From Pseudorhodoplanes sp. (GTDB taxonomy: Bacteria; Pseudomonadota; Alphaproteobacteria; Rhizobiales; Xanthobacteraceae): DNA of 64,000 nucleotides. The DNA is taken from contig JABARS010000009.1 in assembly GCA_019187085.1 (NCBI GenBank), forward strand, positions 1 through 64,000, read 5' to 3'. Positions within the stretch are counted from its first letter, which is position 1. Each line of letters begins with the position of its first letter. The notes under the pieces were generated by a model, which worked only from the letters and a program-made list of their open reading frames with translations, was not told where the DNA came from and did not search any database. Below are positions 8,659 to 18,604 of this stretch, piece after piece. Both the position numbers and the translations under genes were made by a program.

Positions 8659-11600
8659 CTATTCGGCCGCGACCGCGCGCCGGCGTTCCTCATCCGGCAC
8701 TTCCTCAAGCTGCGGCTCGAGCGAACGCTTGAGCCTGCGGTCGATGGTGTCGAGATAGAGATAGATGACCGGCGTGATGTAGAGCGTGAGAAGCTGCGAG
8801 ACGCAAAGCCCGCCGACCACCGCCACGCCGAGCGGCTGGCGCAGCTCCGCCCCCGCCCCGCTGCCGAGCGCGATCGGCAGCGCGCCGAAGATGGCGGCGA
8901 ACGTCGTCATCATGATCGGCCGGAAGCGCAGGAGCGCGGCCTCGCGGATCGCGGCCTCCGCCGAGAGGCCGACGCGGCGGCGCTCGATCGCGAAGTCGAT
9001 CATCATGATCGCGTTCTTCTTGACGATGCCGACCAGCATGACGATGCCGATCATGGCGATGACCGACAAATCCATGCCGAACAGCATGAGGGTCAGGATC
9101 GCGCCGATGCCGGCGGACGGCAGGCCGGAAATAATCGTGATCGGATGGATGAAGCTCTCGTACAGGATGCCGAGCACGACATAGGCGGCGAACACCGCCG
9201 CCAGGATCAGGACGCCCTGCCCACGCAGCGAATCCTGGAATACCTGCGCGGTGCCCTGGAAGCCGGTCGAGATCGTCGCCGGCAGCCGCTCGTCGCGTTC
9301 GAGCTTCTGGATCGCGTCGACGGCATGGCCGAGCGAGACGCCGGGCGCGAGGTTGAACGAGATCGTCACCGCCGGCTGCTGGCCCTGGTGATTGACGAGC
9401 AGCGGCCCGACCGTCGGCACGAGGCGCGTGACCGCCTCGATCGGCACGCTGCGCCCGCTCGCGGTCTTCAGATAGATGCGCGACAGCTCCGCCGGATTGG
9501 CCTGGTATTCCGGCAGGCTCTCCATGATCACCTGATAGTCGTTGGCCGGCGTGTAGATGGTCGCCACCTGGCGCGAGCCGAAGGCGTTGAACAATTCCTG
9601 CCGGACCTGGTCGATGGTGACGCCGTAGACGGCGGCCTTCTCGCGGTCCACCTCCACCATCATCTGCGGGTTGGTGACATAGAGGTCGATGGCGACGTCG
9701 CTGATGCCGGACAGCCGCGCAATCTTGTCGCGCATCTCCGGCGCGATGCGGTAGAGCGCCTCGGTGTCGTTCGACTGCATCGTGTACTGGTACTGGCTCT
9801 TGAGAATGCGGCCGCCGATATTGATGTTCTGGATGCTCTGGAAGAAGATCTGGATGCCCGGCACCACGTTGGCGTTCTGGCGCAGGCGCTGCATCACGAC
9901 GGTGGCGCTGTCGCGCTCCTTCTTGGGCTTGAGCGCGACCAGCATGCGCCCGCTATTGCCGGTGGAATTGGGACCGCCGGAGCCGACCGTCGAGTTCACA
10001 TAGGCGACGGCGGGATCGGCGCGCACGATCTCGGCGACCTTGCGCTGGCGCTCCACCATCGCCGGGAAGGCGATGTCGGTCTTGCCCTCGGTGATGCCGA
10101 TGACATAGCCGGTGTCCTCGCTCGGGAAGAAGCCCTTGGGCACGACGACATAGAGCCAGACCGTGCCGGCGATGGTCCCGAACGTGACCATGAGCATGAC
10201 GAACTTGTAGGCGAGCACCCTGTCGAGCGTCCATTCGTAGGCGTCGAGCATGGCCTGGAACATGCGCTCGAACAAGCGCAGGACCACGTTCTCCTTCTCG
10301 CCCTCGCGATGGCCGCGCAGGACGCGCGCGCATAGCATCGGCGTCAGCGTCAGCGACACGAAGCCGGAAATGATGATGGCGACCGAGATGGTGACGGCGA
10401 ACTCGCGGAACACGCGGCCGACGATGCCGCCCATCAGCAGCACCGGGATGAAGACCGCGATCAGCGAGATGGTGATCGAGATGATGGTGAAGCTGATCTC
10501 GCGCGCGCCCTTGAGCGCGGCCTCGAACGGGCGCATGCCGCCCTCGACGTGGCGCACGATGTTTTCCAGCATGACGATGGCGTCGTCGACGACGAAGCCC
10601 ACGCACAAGGTGAGCGCCAACAGCGTCATGTTGTTGATGGAGAAGCCCAGCATGTACATGACCGCGAAGGTGCCGACGATCGAGATCGGCACCGCCAGCG
10701 CCGGGATCACGGTCGCCGAAAATTTGCGCAGGAACAGGAAGATCACCATCAGCACGAGCACGATGGCGATCATCAGGTGGCCCTGCACGTCGGTCACCGA
10801 CTGGCGGACCGAGATCGAGCGGTCGAACAGCGTCTCCAGCTCGATCGCCGGCGGCACCTGCGCGCGCAAGACCGGCAGCTTGTTGCGCACGAGATCGACG
10901 ACTTCCACGGTGTTGGCGTCGGGCTGGCGCTGGATGGCGAGCACGATGGCGCGCGCGTCGTTGAACCAGGTCGCGACCTTGTCGTTCTCCACGCTGTCGA
11001 TGACGCGGGCGACCTCGTCGAGCATGATCGGGGCGCCGTTGCGGTAGGCGATGATCACCTTGCGGTAGTCGGCGGCCTTCTCCAGCGCCCCGGTAGCGGT
11101 CAGGGTGACGTTCTGCTGCGGGCCGGTGAGCGTACCGACCGGCGCCGACGAGTTCGCCCTGGCCACGACCTGGCGCACCTCGTCGAGCGAGATGTTGCGC
11201 GCGGCGAGCGCCACCGGATCGACCTGCACGCGCACGGCGTATTTCTGCGCGCCATAGACCAAGACCTGCGCGACGCCCGGCAATTGCGAGATGGTCGGCG
11301 CGATGACGGTCTCGGCATAGTCGTTGACGCGCGACAGCGGCATCGTCTCCGAGCGCAGGCTGATATAGAGCACCGGGAAGTCGCCGGGATTGACCTTGCG
11401 GAAGCTCGGCGGCGTCGTCATTTCCGCCGGCAGCCGGCGCTGGGCGACCGCGAGCGCGGTCTGCACGTCGAGCGAGGCGCCGTCGATGTCGCGGTTGAGG
11501 TCGAACTGGATGGTGATCGACGTCGAGCCGGTCGATGACGAGGAGTTCATCGAGGCGATGCCCGAGATCGTCGACAATTGGCGTTCGATCGGGGACGCGA

Positions 11601-11787
11601 CCGACGCCGCCATGGTCTCGGGGCTGGCGCCCGGCAGGCTCGCGCTGATGCTGATGGTCGGGAAGTCCACCGCCGGCAGGGCGGCGACCGGCAGCAGCCG
11701 GTAGGCGAAGGCGCCGAACACGATCAGCGACGCCGTCATCAGCGTGGTCAGGACCGGGCGGCGGATACAGACTTCGGACACGCTCAT
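8659..11787 (-). CDS. RND-type (HAE1) multidrug efflux transporter
   Basis: 1042-residue inner-membrane proton-driven exporter of the AcrB/MdtB-MdtC type, normal length. The N-terminus (SVSEVCIRRPVLTTLMTASL) and the PAALPAVDFPTI segment are family hallmarks. Large periplasmic loops alternate with twelve membrane helices. The proton-relay Asp pair lies in TM4 (GFVVDDAIVMLENI), and the second-half signature MLVGIVKKNAIMMIDFA is present. It follows its adaptor gene on the same strand with a 46-base gap, and no outer-membrane gene is in this cluster; the TolC homologue at 24606-26003 may serve. The sequence most resembles the MdtC/MuxB group, but with only one pump gene here a heteromeric MdtBC arrangement is not supported. 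Substrate cannot be predicted. Confidence 0.95.
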   Translation of the reverse strand: MSVSEVCIRRPVLTTLMTASLIVFGAFAYRLLPVAALPAVDFPTISISASLPGASPETMAASVASPIERQLSTISGIASMNSSSSTGSTSITIQFDLNRDIDGASLDVQTALAVAQRRLPAEMTTPPSFRKVNPGDFPVLYISLRSETMPLSRVNDYAETVIAPTISQLPGVAQVLVYGAQKYAVRVQVDPVALAARNISLDEVRQVVARANSSAPVGTLTGPQQNVTLTATGALEKAADYRKVIIAYRNGAPIMLDEVARVIDSVENDKVATWFNDARAIVLAIQRQPDANTVEVVDLVRNKLPVLRAQVPPAIELETLFDRSISVRQSVTDVQGHLMIAIVLVLMVIFLFLRKFSATVIPALAVPISIVGTFAVMYMLGFSINNMTLLALTLCVGFVVDDAIVMLENIVRHVEGGMRPFEAALKGAREISFTIISITISLIAVFIPVLLMGGIVGRVFREFAVTISVAIIISGFVSLTLTPMLCARVLRGHREGEKENVVLRLFERMFQAMLDAYEWTLDRVLAYKFVMLMVTFGTIAGTVWLYVVVPKGFFPSEDTGYVIGITEGKTDIAFPAMVERQRKVAEIVRADPAVAYVNSTVGSGGPNSTGNSGRMLVALKPKKERDSATVVMQRLRQNANVVPGIQIFFQSIQNINIGGRILKSQYQYTMQSNDTEALYRIAPEMRDKIARLSGISDVAIDLYVTNPQMMVEVDREKAAVYGVTIDQVRQELFNAFGSRQVATIYTPANDYQVIMESLPEYQANPAELSRIYLKTASGRSVPIEAVTRLVPTVGPLLVNHQGQQPAVTISFNLAPGVSLGHAVDAIQKLERDERLPATISTGFQGTAQVFQDSLRGQGVLILAAVFAAYVVLGILYESFIHPITIISGLPSAGIGAILTLMLFGMDLSVIAMIGIVMLVGIVKKNAIMMIDFAIERRRVGLSAEAAIREAALLRFRPIMMTTFAAIFGALPIALGSGAGAELRQPLGVAVVGGLCVSQLLTLYITPVIYLYLDTIDRRLKRSLEPQLEEVPDEERRRAVAAE

Positions 11788-11833
11788 GAATTTACGATCC
11801 TGCGCTCACGATCCTGCGTTCACGATTGCGGCT

Positions 11834-12964
11834 TCACGATCCCGCCGATTTGCCGCGCGGAGCAACGCGCGTGCCGGTCGACAACAGCAACTGGCCGTCC
11901 GTCACCACCGTCTCGCCGCCGGACAGGCCCTCGGTCACGACCGACACGTCGTCGATGACGCGGTCGACCTTGATGCGCTGGACGGCGGCGGCGCCATCCT
12001 TGACCACGAACACGAAGGTTCCGTTCTGGCTGACATTCACCGCGTTCGAGGGCACCGTCACCGCCTCGTCGATGCGCGTGGTCAGTTCGGCGCGCACCAG
12101 CGTGCCGGGCCAGAGGATCTCGTCGTCATTGGGCATGGTGGCCCTGATCGCGACCATGCCGGTCGCGGCATCGACGGTATTGTCGATCATGGTCACGACG
12201 CCGGGGGCGCGCCGCGTCTCGCCCGGCACGATCGCGTCCACCGTCGCGGTCTCGGCGGCGAGCGCCTTGCGCACGTCGGGCAGCAGGCGCTGCGGCACCG
12301 AGAACGAGACATAGACCGGCGCCATCTGGTTGATGACCGCAAGCGCGCCGGTATCGGCCGGGCGCACGAAATTGCCAATCTTGACGCTTGCCGCGCTGAT
12401 GCGCCCGGATATCGGGGCGCGGATTTTCGCGTAATCGAGCTGAACCTTCAGGTTCTCGAGCGTGGCCTTGTTGGACTCGGCGGTGGCGCGCGAGATATTG
12501 GCCTGGGTCTGGGCGTTGTTGAGCGTGACGACGGTCGTGGCGTTCTTGGCGACAAGCTCGGTGTAGCGCTGCACGTCGCGCTCGGCCTGTTCGAGCTGCG
12601 CCAGCGCGCCGGCGATCACCGCCTCCACGCGCTTGATCTCGGCCTCGATCTGGCGGCTGTCGAGCGTGAACAGCAGGTCGCCTTCCTTGACGCGCGCGCC
12701 GTCGGAGAAGTGAACCCCGGTAATGACCGATTCAAGCCGCGGCTTGATCGCCACGCTGGCGATCGGAACCACGTTGCCGAGCGCCTCGATACGCACGGGT
12801 ACGCGCTGGCGCTGCACAATCGCGACCTCCACCGGCACCGCGCGCGGAGCCTGCGCGTTCTGCGCGGCGGCGTTGTTGGGCGTCCAGTAAATGCGCGTCA
12901 GGACGACCGCGGCGACGACGGCCACCGCCGCGCCCGCGACCCAAAGCCAAGTCCGTTTCGTCAT
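11834..12964 (-). CDS. RND efflux periplasmic adaptor (membrane fusion protein)
   Basis: 376 residues from the ATG at 12964 (MTKRTWLWVAGAAV). One N-terminal membrane anchor (about 5-23), then the lipoyl half-motif, an alpha-hairpin (about residues 110-170, IEAEIKRVEAVIAGAL through NISRATAESNK), the second lipoyl part (YAKIRAPISGRIS) and beta-barrel and membrane-proximal domains. It bridges the RND pump to an outer-membrane channel. No Cys lipobox, so it is held by the anchor. An upstream in-frame ATG at 13036 gives a longer N-terminus without hydrophobic character and is less likely. First gene of the pump operon; the 231 bases upstream hold its promoter, divergent from xthA. No TetR or two-component regulator is adjacent. 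Confidence 0.93.
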   Translation of the reverse strand: MTKRTWLWVAGAAVAVVAAVVLTRIYWTPNNAAAQNAQAPRAVPVEVAIVQRQRVPVRIEALGNVVPIASVAIKPRLESVITGVHFSDGARVKEGDLLFTLDSRQIEAEIKRVEAVIAGALAQLEQAERDVQRYTELVAKNATTVVTLNNAQTQANISRATAESNKATLENLKVQLDYAKIRAPISGRISAASVKIGNFVRPADTGALAVINQMAPVYVSFSVPQRLLPDVRKALAAETATVDAIVPGETRRAPGVVTMIDNTVDAATGMVAIRATMPNDDEILWPGTLVRAELTTRIDEAVTVPSNAVNVSQNGTFVFVVKDGAAAVQRIKVDRVIDDVSVVTEGLSGGETVVTDGQLLLSTGTRVAPRGKSAGS

Positions 12965-13195
12965 CCGTCCTGCTCGGCCCGGATTATCGGCGTTCCGGGC
13001 TCCCTCATGTTTCGGCCGCCCGCAGCCCGGCGCCAAGGCGAAAGTCTGGAACTGGTATCATAATTCCGATTCAGGCAGCATTAAATGTCGGTTAGGCGGT
13101 AAACACCGCCCGGCCGCCGAAATGCCCGAAGATCGGGCCGGGCCGCCCGCGTCGGGGAACCGGCCCGTTTACCATCGCAGCGACCGGAAACAGAC

Positions 13196-13981
<786 letters not shown>

Positions 13982-14058
13982 CCGTCCCGGCGGGCGCGCC
14001 GCCGCGAAGCCCGAACCGTCAATCGCGCTTTTCGAAGCTCAGTCGTGATTTTCGGAGT

Positions 14059-14865
14059 TCAGTCGCGCCGGCCCTTGAGCCAGCCTTCCAGATAGACGAG
14101 CGCGAGCTGCCGTTCGTCGTCGGTCGCCTGCTCGTTCGCCGCCTTGAGCATGTCGCGGATCCACTGATCCTCGGGCTCGGCATTGTCGCTTGCCAGCATC
14201 AGCCACATCAGTCCGCGCGCGCCCTGACGCGGCACGATCTCGCCCTTGAACAGCACGCTGCCGAGCAGCGCCTGCGCGCGGTGCTGGCCCTTGCCGGCGG
14301 ACAGCGACAGCCAGCGCAGCGCCTGGCGCGAGTCGCGCGTCGTGCCGATGCCGTCGAGATAGAGCCGGGCGAGATTGTATTGCGCGTCGGCGTCGCCGAA
14401 ATAGGACGCCGCATAGGCGAACATTTCGCGCGCGCGCGCGCGATTCGCCCGCACTTCCGAATTGGGAATGCCCTTGAGGTAATAATGGCCGAGCTGCACG
14501 AAGGCGTTGGCCACGAAACGCGCGTGCGGCGTATCCGGCGAGTCCTCGGCATGGCTGTCGGCGATGCGGCTGAAATAGTCGAACGCGCGCCGGTCGTTGC
14601 GCGGCACGCCCTCGCCCGCTGCGTACATGCGTCCAAGCTTCCATTGCGCGGCGGTATGGCCGTGCTCGGCGGCGTATTGCAGCGAGGTCAGCCCCTTCTC
14701 GGTCTCGCCCGCGCGCAGCGACTGGGCGGCATTGACGAAAGCCTCGCGCGCACTGAGCGCGGGCTTCACGTCGGCAGGCGTACGGGTCCCGTCGAACGCA
14801 AAGGCCGGCGCCAGCGTGAACACCACGCCGGCCAGCGTCATGCGGGCTCCGTTACTGGTCAGCAT
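14059..14865 (-). CDS. exoR: ExoR-like periplasmic Sel1-repeat regulator
   Basis: 268 residues, the same length as I recall for the Sinorhizobium ExoR. A signal peptide ([23 protein letters not shown]) is followed by Sel1-type repeats: AAQWKLGRMYAAGEGV, FVQLGHYYLKGIPNS, DAQYNLARLYLDGIG, RAQALLGSVLFKGE. In Rhizobiales ExoR binds the sensor kinase ExoS/ChvG in the periplasm and keeps the ChvI regulon (exopolysaccharide, motility, acid response) off. The start at 14865 overlaps the ilvD stop by 14 bases and keeps the n-region of the signal peptide; the internal ATG at 14841 would leave a very short one. No exoS or chvI is in the window. An imperfect 20-base duplication surrounds its stop codon. 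Confidence 0.85.
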   Translation of the reverse strand: MLTSNGARMTLAGVVFTLAPAFAFDGTRTPADVKPALSAREAFVNAAQSLRAGETEKGLTSLQYAAEHGHTAAQWKLGRMYAAGEGVPRNDRRAFDYFSRIADSHAEDSPDTPHARFVANAFVQLGHYYLKGIPNSEVRANRARAREMFAYAASYFGDADAQYNLARLYLDGIGTTRDSRQALRWLSLSAGKGQHRAQALLGSVLFKGEIVPRQGARGLMWLMLASDNAEPEDQWIRDMLKAANEQATDDERQLALVYLEGWLKGRRD

Positions 14866-16582
14866 AACTTATCTTCTCGGCCGCTCCGCCCGGATGGGTC
14901 ACCGCGCCGTCCACGGCCGGCCCCACCTGCTGGGCGTATTTCCACAGATAGCCCGACGTGTAGTCGTTCTCGCGCGGCGTCCAGGAACCGCGGCGCTTCT
15001 GCAATTCCTCGTCGGACAGTTTCACGGTCAGGATGCCCTTCTCGGCATCGAGCTCGATCATGTCGCCGTCGCGGATGAGCGCGATCGGGCCGCCGACCGC
15101 GGCTTCCGGTCCGACATGGCCGACGCAGAACCCGCGCGTGGCGCCGGAGAAGCGGCCGTCGGTGATCAGCGCGACCTTGTCGCCCATGCCCTGGCCGTAG
15201 AGCGCGGCCGTGGTCGAGAGCATCTCGCGCATGCCGGGTCCGCCGCGCGGACCTTCGTAACGGATGACGAGCACCTCGCCTTCCTTGTATTTCTTTTCCT
15301 TCACCGCCTTGAAGCACGCCTCCTCGCCGTCGAAGCAGCGCGCCGGGCCGGTGAATTTCAGGTTCGTCATGCCGGCGACTTTGACGATCGCGCCATCGGG
15401 GGCGAGATTGCCTTTCAGTCCCACGACGCCGCCGGTCGGCGACAGCGGCTTGCTCGCCGGCAGCACCACGTCCTGATCCGGGTTCCACTTCACGCTCTTC
15501 AGATTCTCCGCCATGGTGCGGCCGGTGACCGTCAGACAGTCACCGTGGAGGAATCCGGCGTCGAGCAGAGCCTTCATCAGCAGCGGTATGCCGCCAACCT
15601 CGAACAAATCCTTGGCGACATAACGGCCGCCCGGTTTCAAATCCGCGATATATGGTGTCTTTTTGAAGATTTCGGCAACGTCGAACAGAGTGAAGGTGAT
15701 CCCCACCTCGTGCGCCATCGCCGGCAGATGCAGCGCCGCATTGGTCGAGCCGCCGGAGGCGGCGACCACCGCGGCGGCGTTTTCCAGTGCCTTGCGGGTG
15801 ACGATGTCGCGCGGACGGATATTGGCGCGCACGAGATCCATGATCGTCTCGCCCGCGGTCATGCAGAAGGCGTCGCGGATTTCGTAAGGCGCCGGCGCGC
15901 CCGCCGAATAGGGCAGCGCCAGACCGATCGCCTCCGACACCGTCGCCATGGTGTTGGCGGTGAACTGCGCGCCGCAGGCGCCCGCCGACGGACAGGCCGC
16001 CTGTTCGAGCGTGTCGAGATCCTCGTCCGACATGTCGCCGACCGAATGCTTGCCGACCGCCTCGAACACGTCTTGCACGGTGACCGGCCGGCCCTTGAAG
16101 GTGCCGGGCAGGATCGAGCCGCCATAGATGAAGATGGACGGCACGTTCAGGCGCAGCATCGCCATCATCATGCCGGGCAGCGACTTGTCGCAGCCGGCGA
16201 GCCCGACAAGGGCGTCATAGCCGTGGCCGCGCATGGTGAGCTCGACGGAGTCCGCGATCACCTCGCGCGAGGGCAAGGACGCGCGCATGCCGGCATGGCC
16301 CATGGCGATGCCGTCGGTCACGGTGATGGTGCAGAATTCGCGCGGCGTGCCATTGCCGGCGGCGACGCCTTTCTTCACCGCCTGCGCCTGGCGCATCAGG
16401 GAGATGTTGCAGGGAGCCGCTTCGTTCCAGCAGGTGGCGACGCCGACGAGCGGCTGATGGATCTGCTCGCTGGTCAGACCCATGGCATAGAGATACGACC
16501 GGTGCGGGGCCCGTTCCGGCCCTTCGGTGACGTGGCGGCTCGGCAGACGAGCCTTCAGATTTGTCTTGGCGTCCATTGACAT
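14852..16582 (-). CDS. ilvD: Dihydroxy-acid dehydratase
   Basis: 576-residue enzyme of valine, leucine and isoleucine (and hence pantothenate) synthesis, converting 2,3-dihydroxy acids to 2-keto acids with an Fe-S cluster. Cluster-ligand regions are present: [11 protein letters not shown] (about residues 49-59), GCDKSLPG (about 128), and [12 protein letters not shown]. The C-terminal catalytic segment [19 protein letters not shown] is intact. Slightly shorter than E. coli IlvD but usual for the [2Fe-2S]-type class. Start is MSMDAK at 16582; the second Met two codons on is an equal option. Its stop overlaps the exoR start by 14 bases, so exoR may depend on ilvD transcription. Confidence 0.97.
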   Translation of the reverse strand: MSMDAKTNLKARLPSRHVTEGPERAPHRSYLYAMGLTSEQIHQPLVGVATCWNEAAPCNISLMRQAQAVKKGVAAGNGTPREFCTITVTDGIAMGHAGMRASLPSREVIADSVELTMRGHGYDALVGLAGCDKSLPGMMMAMLRLNVPSIFIYGGSILPGTFKGRPVTVQDVFEAVGKHSVGDMSDEDLDTLEQAACPSAGACGAQFTANTMATVSEAIGLALPYSAGAPAPYEIRDAFCMTAGETIMDLVRANIRPRDIVTRKALENAAAVVAASGGSTNAALHLPAMAHEVGITFTLFDVAEIFKKTPYIADLKPGGRYVAKDLFEVGGIPLLMKALLDAGFLHGDCLTVTGRTMAENLKSVKWNPDQDVVLPASKPLSPTGGVVGLKGNLAPDGAIVKVAGMTNLKFTGPARCFDGEEACFKAVKEKKYKEGEVLVIRYEGPRGGPGMREMLSTTAALYGQGMGDKVALITDGRFSGATRGFCVGHVGPEAAVGGPIALIRDGDMIELDAEKGILTVKLSDEELQKRRGSWTPRENDYTSGYLWKYAQQVGPAVDGAVTHPGGAAEKISYADQ

Positions 16583-16750
16583 ACGGCCCCCCGGCCCACT
16601 CGCCGCTCCGCCGAAAACCGGCGCTTCACCAACGGCTTGGACCTTCTGTCATAGAGGGGTATGGCCAAATAGGGGCTAAAAGCCTTGATGCTGGGAACGT
16701 CGTGGAAATGTTGTAAACATGTGGCGTCAAAGTCACAGCTTTGTACTCTC

Positions 16751-16786
16751 GTCCCGCCCCGGGACAGGATCGCTGTCCCGAATTTT
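16751..16786 (+). promoter_or_regulatory. Attenuator-like pair of mutually exclusive hairpins
   Basis: Hairpin 1: GTCCC (16751-16755) with GGGAC (16761-16765), loop GCCCC. Hairpin 2: GGGACAG (16761-16767) with CTGTCCC (16773-16779), loop GATCG, followed by GAATTTTC. The two share the middle GGGAC arm, so only one can form. Hairpin 2 resembles a weak intrinsic terminator; hairpin 1 would prevent it. The element ends 8 bases before the glycosylase ATG. The pairing is seen; the switching role is inference. Confidence 0.4.
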
Positions 16787-16794
16787 CCCGTCCG

Positions 16795-17370
16795 ATGGCC
16801 AGACCGCTACGCCTGAACCGCGCCTTCTTCGCCCGCTCGGTGCATGAGGTCGCTCCCGACCTGATCGGGGCGCTGTTCCTGTTCAACGGCGCGGGCGGGC
16901 GGGTTGTTGAAGTCGAGGCCTACCACCATACCGAGCCGGCCGCGCACAGCCATCGCGGCATGACCGAGCGCAACGCCGTGATGTTCGGCCCGCCCGGCCA
17001 TGCCTATGTCTATCGCTCCTACGGCATGCACTGGTGCGTCAACGTCGTGTGCGAACACGAAGGCTCGGCCAGCGCCGTCCTGATCCGCGCGATCGAACCG
17101 ACGCAGGGGATTGCGGCCATGCGGCGGCGGCGCGGGGTGAGCGAGGAGCGCCTGCTCTGCTCCGGGCCGGGCCGGCTCTGCCAGGCGCTCGGCATCACGC
17201 GCGCCCATAACGGCCTGCCGCTCGACCGCGCGCCGTTCGAATTGCGGGCACGTCCGCAGACGCCGGACATCGCCGTCGGCGTGCGCATCGGCATCAGCAA
17301 GGCCGCCGACCTGCCCTGGCGCTACGGCGTCAGGGGCTCGCCTTATCTGAGCAAGCCGTTCCGCGATTGA
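16795..17370 (+). CDS. DNA-3-methyladenine glycosylase (AAG/MPG family)
   Basis: 191 residues from ATG 16795 ([12 protein letters not shown]). It excises alkylated and deaminated purines from DNA in base-excision repair. The family hallmarks are visible: the catalytic Glu in [19 protein letters not shown], the [20 protein letters not shown] segment that forms the DNA-intercalating and binding face, LIRAIEP, and the [13 protein letters not shown] motif. Length fits bacterial MPG proteins. An in-frame TTG at 16741 would add 18 residues but would place the upstream hairpins in coding sequence. No Shine-Dalgarno precedes the ATG. Divergent from ilvD and convergent with the epimerase gene. It is unrelated to AlkA or Tag. 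Confidence 0.92.
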   Translation: MARPLRLNRAFFARSVHEVAPDLIGALFLFNGAGGRVVEVEAYHHTEPAAHSHRGMTERNAVMFGPPGHAYVYRSYGMHWCVNVVCEHEGSASAVLIRAIEPTQGIAAMRRRRGVSEERLLCSGPGRLCQALGITRAHNGLPLDRAPFELRARPQTPDIAVGVRIGISKAADLPWRYGVRGSPYLSKPFRD

Positions 17371-17377
17371 AACGCCC

Positions 17378-18106
17378 TCATCCCGCCGCGTCGGCCTCAA
17401 TCCGGAAGGAAGGATCGAAGCCGAGCGCACGCCGCGCCTTGTCGATGGCCACGCCGCCGTCATCGTCGGCGATGTTGTAGATGCCCGCCGCGCCGTGCGT
17501 GAGCGCAAGACGCGCGGCATCCGCGGCGGCATCGACATGCAGAGCGGGCGGTGACGAGGGCTGCGCCGCCCAGGTGCCGGGACCGTAGAAACGGCCGTAG
17601 CGCAGCACGAGCCCCGCGATGCCGGGCGTGTGCGTCACCGCGTGCTCAAGCGACAGCACCGCGCGCACGGTGTCGCCGCCTTCGCCTGCATCAAGCGGAT
17701 CGTCCTCGCCGTGCGGCGCGCGGCCGGGCGCATAGACGAAGGCGATGCTCTGCGCCACGACGCGGGGCACGCCGGCCGCCGCGGCGGCGGCCATGAGATT
17801 GGCGGTGCCTTCGATGCGCAGCCGCGCATTGGCGGCAAGCGACGCCGCAAGCCGCTCGGGCGAGAAATCCTGCGGCAGGTCGGTGAGCTGATGGATCACG
17901 ACGTCGGGGCGCGCGGCAACGACGCAGCGCTTGACGGCCTGCGCATCGTAGACGTCGAGCAGAACCGGCTCCGCCCCCGCCTGCCGCAGCCATTGCGCCT
18001 TCTCGCGGCTGCGCGTCGTGCCGGACACGACATGTCCGTCGCGCACAAGGAGCGGAACGAGGCGGCGGCCGACCGCGCCGGCCGCACCGGCCAGGAAGAC
18101 GCGCAT
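17378..18106 (-). CDS. NAD(P)-dependent epimerase/reductase-like protein, short
   Basis: 242-residue Rossmann protein of the extended SDR / NAD-dependent epimerase type. The dinucleotide motif GAAGAVGRRLV lies at residues 7-17, followed by the GTTRSREKAQWL second strand typical of NADP-preferring forms, DVVIHQLTDLP, and a SIAFVYAPG active-site region in which the usual YxxxK is not evident. It is shorter than full epimerases (300 or more). Substrate unknown. It is the last gene of a leftward run (MFS, dgkA, epimerase), 6 bases after dgkA, so it is probably co-transcribed with dgkA. Confidence 0.8.
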   Translation of the reverse strand: MRVFLAGAAGAVGRRLVPLLVRDGHVVSGTTRSREKAQWLRQAGAEPVLLDVYDAQAVKRCVVAARPDVVIHQLTDLPQDFSPERLAASLAANARLRIEGTANLMAAAAAAGVPRVVAQSIAFVYAPGRAPHGEDDPLDAGEGGDTVRAVLSLEHAVTHTPGIAGLVLRYGRFYGPGTWAAQPSSPPALHVDAAADAARLALTHGAAGIYNIADDDGGVAIDKARRALGFDPSFRIEADAAG

Positions 18107-18112
18107 GGCGGC

Positions 18113-18496
18113 CTATCCCGTCAGCCGCACGAACAGTGCGGCAAGCCAGACGAGGCCCGCGAGCGCGAGCAGGATGCCGACCGCGGCCGAGCCGCAATCC
18201 TTCACCACCGCGATCTGCGGATGGGGATCGGCGGTGACATGGTCGGCGAGCTTCTCGACCGCGGTATTGAGGAGCTCGACGGCGAGCACGAGCGCGAGCA
18301 CCCCGATCATCGCGACATACCAGGCCGGCGACGGCGCGATCACGATGCCGAACGGCAAGGCGAGCGCGAGCAGCACCACTTCGTGGCGGAAAGCCTGCTC
18401 GCTGTGCAGCGCGAAGGTGAGCCCGCGCAGCGTGTTGCGGCTCGCGAACGCGATGCGTTCGGACAGGCCGCGCGGCGGTTGGCCGGCATTGGTCAT
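18113..18496 (-). CDS. dgkA: Diacylglycerol kinase
   Basis: 127-residue inner-membrane enzyme that phosphorylates diacylglycerol to phosphatidate, recycling the lipid left by envelope glycan modification. Seen: the amphipathic N-terminal ERIAFASRNTLRGL, three membrane helices, the catalytic Glu segment ELLNTAVEKLAD and the KDCGSAAVGILL motif of the third helix. Full length for the family. Immediately upstream of the epimerase gene (6 bases). An undecaprenol kinase role is possible for some members, but the motifs do not separate the two. Confidence 0.94.
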   Translation of the reverse strand: MTNAGQPPRGLSERIAFASRNTLRGLTFALHSEQAFRHEVVLLALALPFGIVIAPSPAWYVAMIGVLALVLAVELLNTAVEKLADHVTADPHPQIAVVKDCGSAAVGILLALAGLVWLAALFVRLTG

Positions 18497-18604
18497 GGTC
18501 GGTTGCGCCTCTTCGCCGTGCCGATACCGCGGCCGTGACGGCGCGGCGTCTCAGGCATTAGAGGAAAGGCGGTCCGCGGGCAATCCGGGCCTGCGGCCTT
18601 GCGG

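Noticed and set aside
8512..10335. 607-residue plus-strand frame
   Set aside because: Antisense to the RND pump; Asp/Arg/His-rich composition typical of antisense reading.
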